Origin: Parastagonospora avenae f. sp. tritici 18332-5
Lineage: Eukaryota > Ascomycota > Dothideomycetes > Pleosporales > Phaeosphaeriaceae
NCBI GenBank assembly: GCA_022559985.1
Contig: JAFJTR010000035.1
Coordinates: forward strand, 124,001-188,000
Length of the DNA: 64,000 nt
Reading direction: 5' to 3'
Shown: positions 29,901 through 41,946 of the stretch, piece by piece
Position numbering within the stretch: the first letter of the stretch is position 1
Layout: the number at the start of each line of letters is the position of its first letter
The notes under the pieces: model-generated
The model's input: the letters and a program-made list of their open reading frames with translations, nothing else
Databases searched by the model: none
Told to the model about the DNA's origin: nothing
Position numbers and translations under genes: made by a program

Positions 29901-32681
29901 TTAATATGTGCCGCCAAGGGAGTTCCAAGCGGCGAGGACGTCGTCGCTGACGCTGCTTCTCTTGCTCTTGACAGTGCTGGTGACGCTCATGCTGCTTGCG
30001 CTGCTCTGGCGGGTGACTTGGCGGTGAGGGTGGGACTTTTGCTCGGCGCCGGTGATGTAACTTGAGGTTTGCGAATAGCACGATGCCTGGGAGTGGCTCG
30101 AGTTGATGCTGCTCTGTCGGTTCCTTGAGTTGCCGCTTGTCAACAATGTGAGGCCGCTTGAGCGCTCTGAGCTTTTCGATTGGAGTTTTGGGAGTGTAGG
30201 TTCAATGATGCTTGTTGCTCGAGATGAGCCTTCGGAGACGGGAGCGAGGTCGGTAAGCCCGTGGGTTGGGGGCACCGGGAAGGACACATCGGCACCGCTC
30301 GAAGCTGTTCGGCGGCGACGATGTGTCGACCCTTCGTGGGATGAGCTTCGAGACTTTGCGCGATCCTGTAGAACATCGAGGCCAGATGAACTTTCATCAA
30401 TGTCGTTGCTCGTATCGCTGTTAGCAACCTTGACGTTGAGTTCCTCCTCGTAAGCTCGAAGTCCAGGGGTTATCGGCGAAGGAAGAGGTGAAGCATGTTC
30501 GGTTGTGGCCGGCGAGATTATGCTTGCAGTAAGAATTGGCGAATATTGCGGAAACGGGTCTAATGGCGAGAATACAGCTGGGGTGAGCAGATGATGAGGT
30601 AGGGTTTCCCGACTGGCAGGCGAGCTGAGTTGTTCGGACCAAGCATCGCTTGCCGCTGAACTGTCGCGCAACTGACTCTGGCCGATGCTAGCATCGTAGT
30701 GAGCTTTGAGAGGTCTGCCTCGAGGCGGAGCTTGCAGTGGCGACGGTGCTGATACCGATGATTTCCTCGTAGCTTTGTGCTCTACCACACGGACCGGACT
30801 AGCCTCAGCTAAGAATCCAGATGTGCGAGGTTGTCCTCGGGAGTCTCCAGTTGAGGGCAACTGTCGCCTGTCCGATTCTTGTACACCTTGGCTTGCTTGT
30901 GAAACAGGCGCCATTCCCATCGCAGCACGCTTCTTACGCATCAGCTCCAATAAGGCTTCCTCTTCAGCTGTCACCGCCATGAACTTATGCGTACTGTTAG
31001 ATCTGGATCTGGGCTCGCTTGTCGATGTACGTGCGCTGCGGACACTACGGGCTGGAGGCGAACGGGACACGTTTACAGCTGTCCACGGGCGGTAGTCGTC
31101 ATCTTCGTGAATGACGGACGGCTGCCTCGCGTGGCTGGATCGTTTGCTTCCGCTATAACTGCTTGTCCTTGGGTAGTGCAGTGGCGTGAACGGTGGCTCA
31201 GGTGTGTACATAACTTCGATTGTGGCTGCACTAGTCGATGATCGCATGCTCCACGGGGCAGAAGGCCTTCGTTGTGATCGTACTTCGAAAGCTTGAGCTT
31301 GTCCAATGACAATTTCTCCTGAATCATCGTTCATGTCTAGGCTCTTGCGGACCGGTACCGTGCGTTGCGCAGCGCGAGTGTTGTCGCCCTCGTCTTCCGA
31401 TGACGAGAAAGATAGGACACTGGAGTCTTGGAGGTTGGTCTTCGACAAGGCAGACTCTTTTGTCTTCGTTGACTGTAAGGAATACTGGCTTGGTGAAGTT
31501 AGACGCGTGACATCAACCAGATCTTCGTGCGAAAAAGTGTCACGGCTGCCTGCTGGTGCCAGGTGGTGTGAACGTGACGCTTGCTGCGTCGAACCTCTTG
31601 AGACGACTTGATCGAGCGATGCCTTGTAGGGATGCACATCAAGGTCATAAGGACGACCAGATTTCACAGCGTGGCTTTGCTCAGGGGCTTCTGTTGCTTC
31701 ATCGCTGTCCTCGTCGAGCGCGTCAAACCAATGTTGGACGCCCTTGGGAGGTCTGCGTACGTTAATCTTAGCGTTGTCATATTCATCGCGCTTATGCATT
31801 CGCACGGGCGAAATAGGAGTTTGTGGAGCCGACTGCTGTTTCCTCTGCAACTTCTTCGGCTTGACTTGACCATGCGGGTTCGGCGTTGGATCACGGGTCA
31901 TAGGTCTTGGAAACTGGTACTCGGAGGTTATCGACATGGCTGCCGGTGAGTTGACCATCTTCGCGGGAGAGAGCAGCGCTCGAGAGTGGTTCGATCCCTC
32001 GCCGCCTCTCGGCTTTGGAAAGAGCTTTGAGAGATCCAAACGTGCAGGTTTGCTTTTGCGCATGTCCTTTCTCCTCGCCTCTTCTTGGATGACTGGTGAC
32101 ACTGGACTAATAATATAGCCATTGCTGTTGTAATCTGGGACGACGATTTGAGGCTTCCCTCTCCTCAGTGCCATATCGCGCACGGCGGAATCAGACGTCT
32201 GCTGTGAGATGGACAATGGCGAGCTCTTTGCATCGTAGTGCGAGCGCATTGTCGAGTTCGAGGTCTGCGGGTGCAGTCGACGACTAGCAACACTGAAATC
32301 AGATCCGCGCCTGCCTTCTCCACTGTATGCGTGCCCCATGACGTTCGATGATGGGCGTCTAGAGATGTCGGGTCTCGTAAGATATGTGTCGTGTTCGGCA
32401 GCGGATCGTCTGTCGTCGAGGCGCGACCCGTAGCTTGCCTCGGATACTGTGATGGACATGTATCCAGGGCTCGCTGGGACCGGTTGCTTCGATTTCGAGC
32501 GGAACATTGGTTCGGAAGTTCCCAGCACTCGGTGTGCCTTACTTGACGAGTCGTCAGGGCGCGAAGGCCATTCGTGCGCAGAGGGTATCGAGGGCGTCGA
32601 ACTGGCGTCGTCGTCCCTAGTAGTCTTCTTTTGTTTGCGCCCCGGCATAGGAAAGGAGAACTTTCCATGGTTTCGAACCAT
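29901..32681 (-). CDS. Large disordered Ser/Arg-rich protein of unknown function, 926 aa
   Basis: Single exon on -. The ATG is at 32681 and an in-frame TTG lies two codons upstream. The N terminus MVRNHGKFSFPMPGRKQKK and the C terminus SDDVLAAWNSLGGTY look like short conserved motifs at either end of an almost wholly low-complexity chain. That chain is rich in Ser, Pro, Arg and Thr, with many S-P and R-x-x-S sites that could be phosphorylated. A short helical piece, FMAVTAEEEALLELMRKKRAAMG, sits near residue 570. There is no signal peptide, membrane helix or catalytic domain. I recall uncharacterised Pezizomycotina proteins with this N-terminal motif but no assigned function. It could be a scaffold or cytoskeleton- or polarity-associated protein; that is only a guess. 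The gene is intact and clearly coding. Confidence 0.8.
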   Translation of the reverse strand: MVRNHGKFSFPMPGRKQKKTTRDDDASSTPSIPSAHEWPSRPDDSSSKAHRVLGTSEPMFRSKSKQPVPASPGYMSITVSEASYGSRLDDRRSAAEHDTYLTRPDISRRPSSNVMGHAYSGEGRRGSDFSVASRRLHPQTSNSTMRSHYDAKSSPLSISQQTSDSAVRDMALRRGKPQIVVPDYNSNGYIISPVSPVIQEEARRKDMRKSKPARLDLSKLFPKPRGGEGSNHSRALLSPAKMVNSPAAMSITSEYQFPRPMTRDPTPNPHGQVKPKKLQRKQQSAPQTPISPVRMHKRDEYDNAKINVRRPPKGVQHWFDALDEDSDEATEAPEQSHAVKSGRPYDLDVHPYKASLDQVVSRGSTQQASRSHHLAPAGSRDTFSHEDLVDVTRLTSPSQYSLQSTKTKESALSKTNLQDSSVLSFSSSEDEGDNTRAAQRTVPVRKSLDMNDDSGEIVIGQAQAFEVRSQRRPSAPWSMRSSTSAATIEVMYTPEPPFTPLHYPRTSSYSGSKRSSHARQPSVIHEDDDYRPWTAVNVSRSPPARSVRSARTSTSEPRSRSNSTHKFMAVTAEEEALLELMRKKRAAMGMAPVSQASQGVQESDRRQLPSTGDSRGQPRTSGFLAEASPVRVVEHKATRKSSVSAPSPLQAPPRGRPLKAHYDASIGQSQLRDSSAASDAWSEQLSSPASRETLPHHLLTPAVFSPLDPFPQYSPILTASIISPATTEHASPLPSPITPGLRAYEEELNVKVANSDTSNDIDESSSGLDVLQDRAKSRSSSHEGSTHRRRRTASSGADVSFPVPPTHGLTDLAPVSEGSSRATSIIEPTLPKLQSKSSERSSGLTLLTSGNSRNRQSSINSSHSQASCYSQTSSYITGAEQKSHPHRQVTRQSSASSMSVTSTVKSKRSSVSDDVLAAWNSLGGTY

Positions 32682-34269
32682 GATCAATGAAGAAAGACGG
32701 GCGTGGTCTGGGATAATTGGTGGCTTGCTGCCGGCTGGCGTCCGCGACTCAGTCTAGAATCAAAAGCAACGTACGGGTTGCGCGATACCGGTAGGCTTTC
32801 AGGCTTTCTCTTTTGCCCGCATTGAGCTGTGACTGCGTCGAGAGAGCAGTATCCGTGCTGCCGCAGCGCTGGTGCTGGCGGTACATGTGCGAGCGAGGTT
32901 TCGGGAAGAGGGCTGTCGTGGACGATGTGTTGAGACCACTCGCGCTGGAGAGGAACCACAAAGTCCAGGTGCTCCAGGTTCGGCTGAGGGCCCGGTCTCC
33001 AAGCTATTAGTATTGCTCGCGCCGGCTTCCCGTTCCTGCAGCGAGGTTCGGCGAGACGCTAAGGACGAAGTGCATGCAGCAAGCTGCGCAACTTGTACAC
33101 TGCAATAATGAATGCCAGGTCTGCGAAAAGGAGTGGGGCCCTGGAGACATAGCGACGACGTCGTATGATAGCCAACAAGTGTAGTCCCCAGGTTCCTGCC
33201 CGCCTTCCGCTCATGTGCCTTCATCCGACTCGTCAATCGCTGTGGTTATCGCCAACCTGGGCCATATGAAAGCTCGGTTCAGGCCAAGATCTGCGAGGGT
33301 CCGGCGTCGATGTATGGGCCCCCTGAATGAGTCCAAGCGTGTCATGCTTGTCTGCCGAACCGCCAACCTAAGGCAAATGCAGCCGCAAACATCAGGCTGG
33401 AAGGATGGCGCAGGCAAAGTGACAGGCAAGAGTTCGCTAAGGTGACGTTTTGCATCTGTTGTGAGATGACTTCTTCACGTCCATCCGTTGCTACAGGCTG
33501 GTTCTGGAAGCTGCAGTGCATGACTGTGTTCCCATCATAATTTCTCCCGACACCAACACAGAAGCGACGTCACACAGGCAGCACGCCGTCACCGCCGTTC
33601 CGTCGGGAGCACGCTTTGTGTTCATAACCACAGCAATTGAGTTCCAAGCCACGGCGCAGAGCAGCAAACCAGTCCGCGTGATCTTTGTGTTTCAGGTGTG
33701 CGGCATAGCAAAGCATATATGGCGCGATCAGCATCGAATTGCCTAGGTCTTGAACTGGGCGCTGCAAATCGTTTACTGTGGGACCCCTTACCGCCCGCTG
33801 ATTCTCAAGATCGTGGAGTTGATCTTGGTGCGTGCTCCTATCGACTGCAGTCTTGGGCAACCTTATGCTTTTGCATAATTTCGCTACGTTGCCGTCTCCC
33901 TACGACGCTTGTGTAGCTGCCTAGTCTCCTTGCGAGCACTGTGGACATTGTCAAATGCTTTTCTTAGAAGCCTCATCAAACTTACACTTCAGCACCTGCA
34001 GCCATTTTCTGTCACACGACATGAAATCAGACACGATGCAGTACAGCAGTGCAGTGCTCTGATTCTACGTGTTCGAATGCAGCAGCAAGCAGAAGGAAAG
34101 AAACTTCCATTTTTAATAAATCGTATTTGCGTGATGGTTAACCTTAATTACTAAGCTTAGCGTCACTACACCAGACGGCTAGAGCATGTATGCCGTCATC
34201 AACTCCTGTTGAACCTCACGGTATTTTGAAGCCATGTCTTCACGCAGTCTTCGAAGGCCACGAAATGTA
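32682..34269. other. Intergenic, no gene supported
   Basis: About 1.6 kb between two - genes, so it should hold the promoter of the disordered-protein gene and the 3' flank of the HORMA gene. Open frames up to 145 codons at 32799-33236 (-) have no recognisable composition and overlap others on +. No repeats or RNA genes seen. Confidence 0.4.
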
Positions 34270-36643
34270 TCAGCGCTTGGTCTTTGGCGTAGCAAAGTCA
34301 CCACCTAGGATAGCGTGAGACAGCACGCTTCCGTTGAAGGCCTTCGACTGAGGACCGTCAGTATGGTTGCAGTCTTCATGAGGTCGCTTGTGGTTCTTCG
34401 GAACAGGCGTGCCTGGAGTGGGTATTTCCGCGAACATAGGGTCTAGGCCCTCGAGCTAGATGGCGAAGCATTTGTTAGTGATACTCGAATCACAACGTGA
34501 GTGAACGTACATGAGCTGTGATTCCAAGCGTTGGGTCGAAATAGACTTCGCTGATCGTCGTCTTTGCTTTCACAGTGGCCTCCAGATGAATTGCTGTGTT
34601 GTTGCGCCCTCCACTCTCAACTACGCCACTGTCTTTGAGATGCTTGATTATTTTGGCAGTAACATGTTCCGTGCAACCTGTCAATGTCAGTCTTTTATGA
34701 AGTGGAGCTAGCGGAATAAACCTACCTATGGCTTTGCCTAACTGTGACTTACTATCATAACTATGCTGAGAAAGCAAATGTAGGACGCGGCGACGAATGG
34801 CTCGATCCCTCATAGATCTCAGATTCTGGGGTGATTCGCCTTGGAGAAGACAAGAATAGCAGATGTGCGTGTGAGGGATCCGATTGTCATCACCTCCATG
34901 ATACCCGCAACAATGGGCGTGTTGGTATGTACGGCAATACTCGCAGCAGATCTACACGCGTTAGTACTTGAATTCTTTGTGTAAACGATGACCTACAAGG
35001 TCGTCTTCGGTTGTAGCACAGCCACACGCGCATTGAATGTGCAGCATTGACGCACTTGACACGTCGTGCTTTACCACTCTCTGGTGATCACGGTGATGCG
35101 GTCTGTCGATATGATCGATATCTAGTTGATCCTTCTTCGATCGCCGAAAAACCAGAGGCTCCATGTCGCGCTCAATGAGGTCACCATCACGTGGCTGAGT
35201 CTCTTGAAGATAGGTGGTACTCAATGCAGGGGGAAGCTGTAAGTTGCTGAGTATAATGCAGTTCGAAACAATAAAAAACTCACCATGCTGCCGACCTTCT
35301 TCTTCATCTCCATGTCAGACGACGAGGGCATGGCGAGCCTCTTTACACTCTCATCTGGGGAGGAAGTGTCCAGAGCGAGATTCTTGCTTGGCCTTTCCTG
35401 GGTAAGACGCTGCTGAGCTCGAGGCTTTTCATTACGGTACGCAATGGTCCGTTTGGTAAGCTGCGTTTCTGTTTCTGGTGGCTGAACATTGGTCGGCAAT
35501 GCTGCTGCTCCCCGTGGAGCTGATTCATTTTCTAAGGGCGTGATTGCTGTTGTCTTTGTGCGTACGGCTTCCAAAGCCTTTACAGAAGATATCTGCTTAG
35601 TGTATGGTATCCCCATGGGAACGGTATCAATCTCATCCCCCTTTTTCGGAGCCAAGTAGGTCAGTCCAAGCTCAACATGGTGATGTCCAGCGTGCATTCG
35701 AGTTACCGCCGTTGTTCGGCATTCCCACTCGTCCGATTCAGCGAAACGAGTGGTGTCAGCCTCATAATTACTGAAACCTGGTGGACAATATTGCGCAGGT
35801 TTGGTCTCGTTGAAGTCGAGCTCAACAAACATTTTCACAAGAGGCGGAAGTTCCGGTAGACACGCGGTGCAGACGTGTGCCAGATCCGAAATGAAACGAC
35901 CCAGGTTCCTTTTTGCCTGGTTAATCGTTATGAGTTTTCCATGTACGTTCTCTTCAAGGCTCATGTCGGAGACAAATAGTTCGTTGCTGGAGTCGTTCTT
36001 GCTGTACTGGAAGCTCAAAGCCCACTCCTCTAATCGCTCGCTTGGAGCTGCCGAAGGTTCAACAATGGCGAATCGTAAGGTCTTCAGGTATCCTCGCTTG
36101 ATTGCATCCGCGACTCCTACTTCCTATAGCTCAGCTTGTCAGCGTGCGTTCATGACTCAACAGTGAACGACGTACCAGCAGGTCTAACAAACGATCGGCT
36201 CGTTCTGTTACGCCTTTCTTAAGGGTCTCATACTGTAGCTTCTTGAGCTGAGTTTGAGAGGCATTCGTATCACGGAGACTCTGTTCATCCGATGGCTTGG
36301 CGAACTCGACATATGCCGCCTCGTAGTTGTCGTCGTCAAACATGTGACGCAGCTTAGCTAGAGAACTGGCACAAGCTTGGGTGAGTGTCTGCACGATCAT
36401 ATTGCTGATTGAAACTGTGACAGTTTGCGCAATGGCAGTCTTTGCAGGTGCTTGCGTTTGTAGCACTTGTAGCATCGTTGTCGTAGATCCTGCTGCCGTA
36501 GCGGTCTGAACGGTGGCGGCTTGGGCCGAAGTCTCCCGCACAGTGGCATCCTTCACTACAGCCGCAGCAGATGTATGTGATGACCTGGTTCGGCGTTTCG
36601 AATCCATTGCTGCTTGCTTCAGCAGCTTCGACTTGGGTGGCAT
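34270..36643 (-). CDS. HOP1: HORMA-domain meiotic axis protein (Hop1-like) with PHD and winged-helix modules, 708 aa
   Basis: Six exons on -: 36643-36176, 36123-35284, 35236-34997, 34951-34726, 34677-34511 and 34455-34270. All junctions keep frame; the 48-base intron 34725-34678 is in-frame but has a GTAGGT donor and a CTGAC branch, so it is likely real. The HORMA domain covers about residues 60-330 (for example ERADRLLDLLEVGVADAIKR and YLKTLRFAIVE). After a disordered linker comes a PHD-like zinc finger (CACGC, ICCEYC, QHAHCCGYH, CYSC) near 500-550. A winged helix-turn-helix follows (LLSQHSYDSKSQLGKAIGC, then IIKHLKDSGVVE). This HORMA-PHD-wHTH order is that of fungal Hop1, which assembles on meiotic chromosome axes and promotes interhomolog recombination; the PHD-wHTH unit binds nucleosomes in that family. 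A weak alternative is another HORMA protein, but the modules favour Hop1. Ends in a basic tail, FATPKTKR. Confidence 0.87.
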
Positions 36644-38596
36644 GTTGGATGTGCAGTTGTGAGTCGTGACCTGCAAGCGCCCCAATTGTTGTAGGAGAAG
36701 GTACCACCCTCGCGGAAAGTGAGGTAGAAACGAGTGGGTTGAAGAAGGCGAAAATATTTTCGCAGCTGGACGTGCCTTCCTTCAGTGTTTGTGGTCAGAC
36801 CATCGTGACGTCGGCTTCAGATTGGAAGGCAGGTGCGAGCCAACCACATCGCACCTCGACACGTGCAGCAGACGCGCCGTAACAAGAGCGTGTAATGAAG
36901 TGTTCAAGTATTGTATCGAGAAACAAGATGAAGAGTCGCTCGAGGTTTGCAATGCGGCAGTCGTAGACGGGAGATGGTAAGGGTGCAGGTACTGTCGTGA
37001 CCTAAGGTCAGATGAGTGTAAAAGCACGCTACAAATTTCACCTATAATTCATATCGAAGCTCTCCACCTGCTTGCATTGTACACTGCCTGATGTGGTGAG
37101 GAAAGTCTTAAAATGTTGTGTGCAAGTATGAAAGCCACATAAGCGCGCCGCCCGAATGCCAGTCAGATAGAAGATGAGATTCACCTACCCTCGCCGAAAC
37201 ACACGACCCTCTGACTCCTTGCTCAATGCTATTTCACCCTGCTGTAATTTGTTTTCCAATGTGGATACAGTGAATCGATTGCCCAGCCTGTCGTGCCAAA
37301 CAGCATCTGCAATGCACACCGGTCATTCGAGAATAGTGCCATCATGTGTTGTGACAAGTCAAATATCCTTCCCGAGGTCGCAAGCTTACATGATCTACGT
37401 TTGCAACACAAGGCTGAAAAACTCACTATGCGTCTCATCTTCGATCGGACTGTCTGGCTGCACATGTTCACAAACCTGAGAGGAAACCCCAGACTCGTCC
37501 TCAATTAAATGACGGGAGCCCCGTTTAGGCTACTGCATGGTGGAAAGTCATGTTGAGTGGCGATATTTGGTTGCTCGGGAGAACAACATCTGCGGTCAGC
37601 GAACAGCTGACAAGTCCTGCATCCCACGTTCTCGACTACCGCCCGTGGAGCACAACTCGAAGAAGACACCGACTATAATCTTAATAAGCCGCGCTAATAC
37701 AAAGAAGATGGTGGCGACGGCAACGTTGTTAGCCGGCTTGCGAAGATTCCTCACGGCGTCGCAGGATCGGATCGAGTTGACGTGCGGATCAATGCTGGAT
37801 GTGGTGCCGAGTGACGGCTGGCTGCCGTACAATACTTTGTAAGGTAACCCGAGCGATGGAGCTCAAGCTCGAGCTTGAACGGAGGAGATGCTTGACTATA
37901 CTTTTCAGCATGTGCATGATAGACGCACCTGAGCACAGTGAATGCCCGATAATGTTAATAATAAAGACAGGCAATAAATATAACGTGCCAATGTATACAG
38001 TATGTCGCGCAATATGAAATGAGAAGGTTGGGAGGGAACATGGGGCGAGGCAGCAAGGGCTTCGGTCGCGCTTACCTTTCGCCTATGCTTGGCCCTCAAT
38101 CCACTCTTGTCCCCGCTGCCAGCACTCAGCAGCTCCAACACCACTCCCGCGATATTACGGCCGCCCTCTCTGTTCCTTCCTTTACTCGCGATCTCCGGCG
38201 CCCTCGAGTTGTGCAACGGCCTGGTCCCTGTGTTTCACCGCTCAGGCAGATCTCCCCACGGACTCCTTTCCCTCCATCGTCAGCGGCGATAGACCGAGGA
38301 GCGTACACGACGATACCCGCCACGCTCACGACCCCGGAGAGTCCTTGCACACTGCGGTCACGGGATCATAAACATGAACACGGTCTAGACGCGATCGTTT
38401 GACTCTGCGTGCCGCCGCTTCACCGAGCACACCTCCCTCTCGAGGTCCCGAACTCATCACGACATTCACGTCCGGGAACTGGCCCGCTCTACTGCTTTAA
38501 CACGGCAGACAGCCTTCACAGCGCATAGGTATTTACAAGCTGCAAGAGCTTTCAGGGACTCGGCCCCTTTGACTACCTCGTCAGCCGCCTCACGAT
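36644..38596. other. Divergent intergenic region HOP1 / CDC4, no gene supported
   Basis: Almost 2 kb between divergent starts. Short open frames (37174-37479, 37537-37842 and 38019-38402, all +) lack domains. The 38040-38590 part is C-rich and may be a long CDC4 leader, in which case its ATGs would be upstream ORFs. That cannot be settled by eye. Confidence 0.4.
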
Positions 38597-41500
38597 ATGG
38601 CCTCGGCTGCCTCAGGCCCCAGCCCCGACGGGCGTTCGACATCAGTGCATAATGATGCTGTAGATCCGTATGCGACCATGGGACAGTTTTCTTTTGCGCC
38701 CGCTACCAAAACGACAGTCGTTACTACGACATATACAACCACAACCACTTTCCCGCCCTTGTGCGTGAACGCCCCGGGAAGCCTTGGCGGACGCGACCCC
38801 AAGGAATACCCACTTGCCCACGTACAAGCACCTGAGTCGATACGGAAGATCTACTTCGAGGCTGGAGGAGAGCTCGCGTGCTTCGAGGAGGCTGATGCTG
38901 CGTCAAACAAAGTGCAGGAGGTATGCTTTCGCCGACTCCAGGGATATGCGTGCCAGCCACGTTGGAATCGCCGCCCTATAAACTACTATAACTGACCATC
39001 TACTTTGCAGCACAATAAACTCCAGAACTCCCTCCGATCTGCCAACGGCACATTGAAGAAGGTAGAATCATTCAAGGGACCCCCCGTGTTTGCAACACCG
39101 AACCGCGCTACCCGCCCAGCCTTCGCCAACAACCCGCATCTGCGTGCAGTTTCAGGACGTCGGAAGCGTGAATCCTCCGAGGATTCCCCGCCTGTACCAT
39201 CAATAAAGGAAGCAGCCGAACTGGCTAGCCTACATCGACGGAGCAAAAAGCCGCGCATAGCAGTCCACGAGGATAAGGGTGAAGATGCGATGAATGACTA
39301 CACACCAGAGGATCTAGAGGAGCCATTCCCAGCGACACCTGACACCGATCTCGGACTCGCAGGTAAATCCGCGGCATCAAAGGCTAGAGTAGGGCCCTCT
39401 TTGAGAATCGGTCACAGGTCCATTTCCCAGCAAGCCAGTCAATCACAATTACCACCACGATGGCAACTTCAGGAGTCGTCTGCAGGCCCTTCGACTGCCA
39501 GGTCTGGCTCATCTGCACCCCGCGGGCAGTCGCCGGATCCATCTTTCCCCACTAGCATGCTCCACGGTCCTGGGGTCGCTGCTACACCACCTATCGCTGA
39601 GTCTGACAGGGAGCCAGCTGGGTCCTTCGCCGATGATGAATCCTTCTCATCAGCCCGACTTACACCTCTTGATATTGGTTCCGCACAAGACGCCAGTCTA
39701 CCGAGCCCTAGTTTGTCTCCCATTACTGCCGCCGCCAACGCTCAGCAAAGCACGAGTGGAGCCTCATTCTTAGGTGCAGATGGTGACTTTGATCCCAACG
39801 ATGTTTCAGGGCTGGATCTTTCACAAAGCGAAATGGCGGACTTCCCGCTCTTCCCTCCTGGATCGCGTCACCTCGAACTACCAGATGCGGGTGAGGTGGC
39901 CAGCCCCAACCCACAGCTCTTGACGCCAACTGTCATGGGCATCCCTAGCATGCTGAACTCGTTCGACGCCCTACCTGAGCAGATGAAGTCGTATGTCATG
40001 TATCAGCTGCTGAGGCGCTGCCCGAAGCCCACTCTGCACTTCGTTGCCGATGTCGTCAACCCAGCCCTGAAGCGTGATTTTATTGCTTCGCTACCTGCGG
40101 AGCTGGGTCTTGAAATCATCGCATACCTGGATGTCAAGAGCATGTGCAGTGCGGCCCAGGTATCCACATACTGGCGCAGACTTGTCGATACACACGAGGG
40201 TGCTTGGAGAGATCTCTTCGAAAAGGATGGCTACAAGCTGCCGTATGGCGAGCTCGAGCGTGCAGTTCAGGAAGGTTGGGGCTGGCAATATCCCCATTTG
40301 CCAGACAGCTATGAGCGTGATCTGAGAGCTACCTCTGTTGGTTCAAGATCAGATAGCGAAGCGCACGCTGGCTTCTCTGGCGTCAGTCATTCGGGAAGTG
40401 CTCATGATCAAGAAGGGGCAATAACGCGATCTTCCTCGACTCGACAAAAGAGGAAAGCAAGCAGCAAGCATGGTATCTCCAAGAAGCTACGCAAGAAGGG
40501 ATTTTCCTCTGCCAAGACACAAGTTGCTCTCTATTCGCAGCCTGGAGACAAACAAGACGGGCCCAACGCCTACGCACAGCGAGCTCGAGTCGCCATCCCG
40601 GATCCAAAGGTTGGCTTGCCCAGCTTGCGCAACATGCATCTCTTCAAGTCTTTATACCAACGACACCATCTCATCCGAAAGAGTTGGATGGAAGAGGATA
40701 CTAAGCCAAAACATATTGCATTCCGTGCGCACCAGCGGCACGTCGTCACTTGCTTGCAGTTTGACACGGACAAGATCCTGACTGGAAGCGACGACACTAA
40801 CATCAACGTCTACGACACCAAGACTGGAGCTATACGTCAACGTCTCGAAGGCCACGAGGGTGGTGTCTGGGCTCTGCAGTATGAGGGCAATGCTTTGGTG
40901 TCGGGCTCAACGGACCGTTCAGTGCGAGTCTGGGATATTGAGAAGGGCAAGTGTACACAGGTCTTCCAAGGCCATACGTCTACTGTTCGATGCCTCGTTA
41001 TCCTCAAGCCAACGCAGATCGGAGAGACGATAGACGGTCAGCCAATTCTGATGCCCAAGGAAGAGCTCATCATCACTGGATCTCGAGACTCAACCCTCCG
41101 TGTGTGGAAAATGCCGAAGCCCGGCGATCGCAGCGTCATGCAAACCGTGGCGTCCTCGAACGATAGCGACAACCCCTACTTCGTCCGAGCTCTCACAGGT
41201 CACCACCACTCCGTCCGCGCCATTGCCGCCCATGGTGACACTCTTGTGAGCGGCAGCTACGACTGCACGGTCCGAGTATGGAAGATTTCGACTGGAGAGG
41301 TTCTTCATCGCCTCCAAGGTCACTCGCAGAAGGTCTACAGCGTTGTCCTCGACCATGCCCGTAACCGTTGCATCAGCGGGTCTATGGATAACATGGTCAA
41401 GGTGTGGTCCTTGGAGACAGGTGCCTGCCTATTCACACTCGAAGGCCACACTTCTCTCGTCGGTCTATTGGATCTAAGCCATGGACGCCTGGTGTCTGCC

Positions 41501-41946
41501 GCTGCCGACTCCACACTGCGCATCTGGGACCCGGAGAACGGCCAGTGCAAGAGTAGACTTTGTGCCCACACTGGCGCCATCACTTGCTTCCAGCACGACG
41601 GCCAGAAAGTTATCTCGGGCTCCGACCGTACACTGAAGATGTGGAATGTTAACACAGGCGAGTTCGTCAAAGACCTTTTGACGGATCTTAGCGGAGTGTG
41701 GCAAGTCAAGTTCAACGAGCGTCGGTGCGTCGCTGCTGTACAGCGAAACAGCATGACGTATATCGAGGTAAGCTATGGTATCAACTCAAATATGACTCCG
41801 ACTAATGGTATTAGGTTCTTGACTTTGGCGCTTCCCGTGATGGCGTTCCGTTAGAGCAACGAGGTCGCCGCATAGTTGTCAACCACCGTGGCCACGAAAT
41901 AGAGGATGTCACAGACGTAGAACCGACCGACGCAGACCAGGTGTAA
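38597..41946 (+). CDS. CDC4: F-box/WD40 SCF substrate adaptor (Cdc4/FBXW7-like), 1070 aa
   Basis: Three exons: 38597-38920, 39011-41767 and 41815-41946, all phase 0. Residues 1-450 are mostly disordered. A dimerisation-like helix (MKSYVMYQLLRRCPKP) precedes the F-box at about 466-510 (LPAELGLEIIAYLDVKSM), which binds Skp1. Eight WD40 blades follow from about residue 670, with regular GH and WD/WK ends such as RSVRVWD, DSTLRVWK, DCTVRVWK and DSTLRIWD. The eight-bladed propeller after an F-box is the Cdc4 arrangement, which recognises phosphodegrons for SCF ubiquitination in cell-cycle control. Phosphate-binding Arg residues are plausible in several blades but were not mapped. Exon 3 codes the last strand and an acidic tail. 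It is larger than yeast Cdc4 (779 aa), mainly from the N-terminal tail. Confidence 0.9.
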
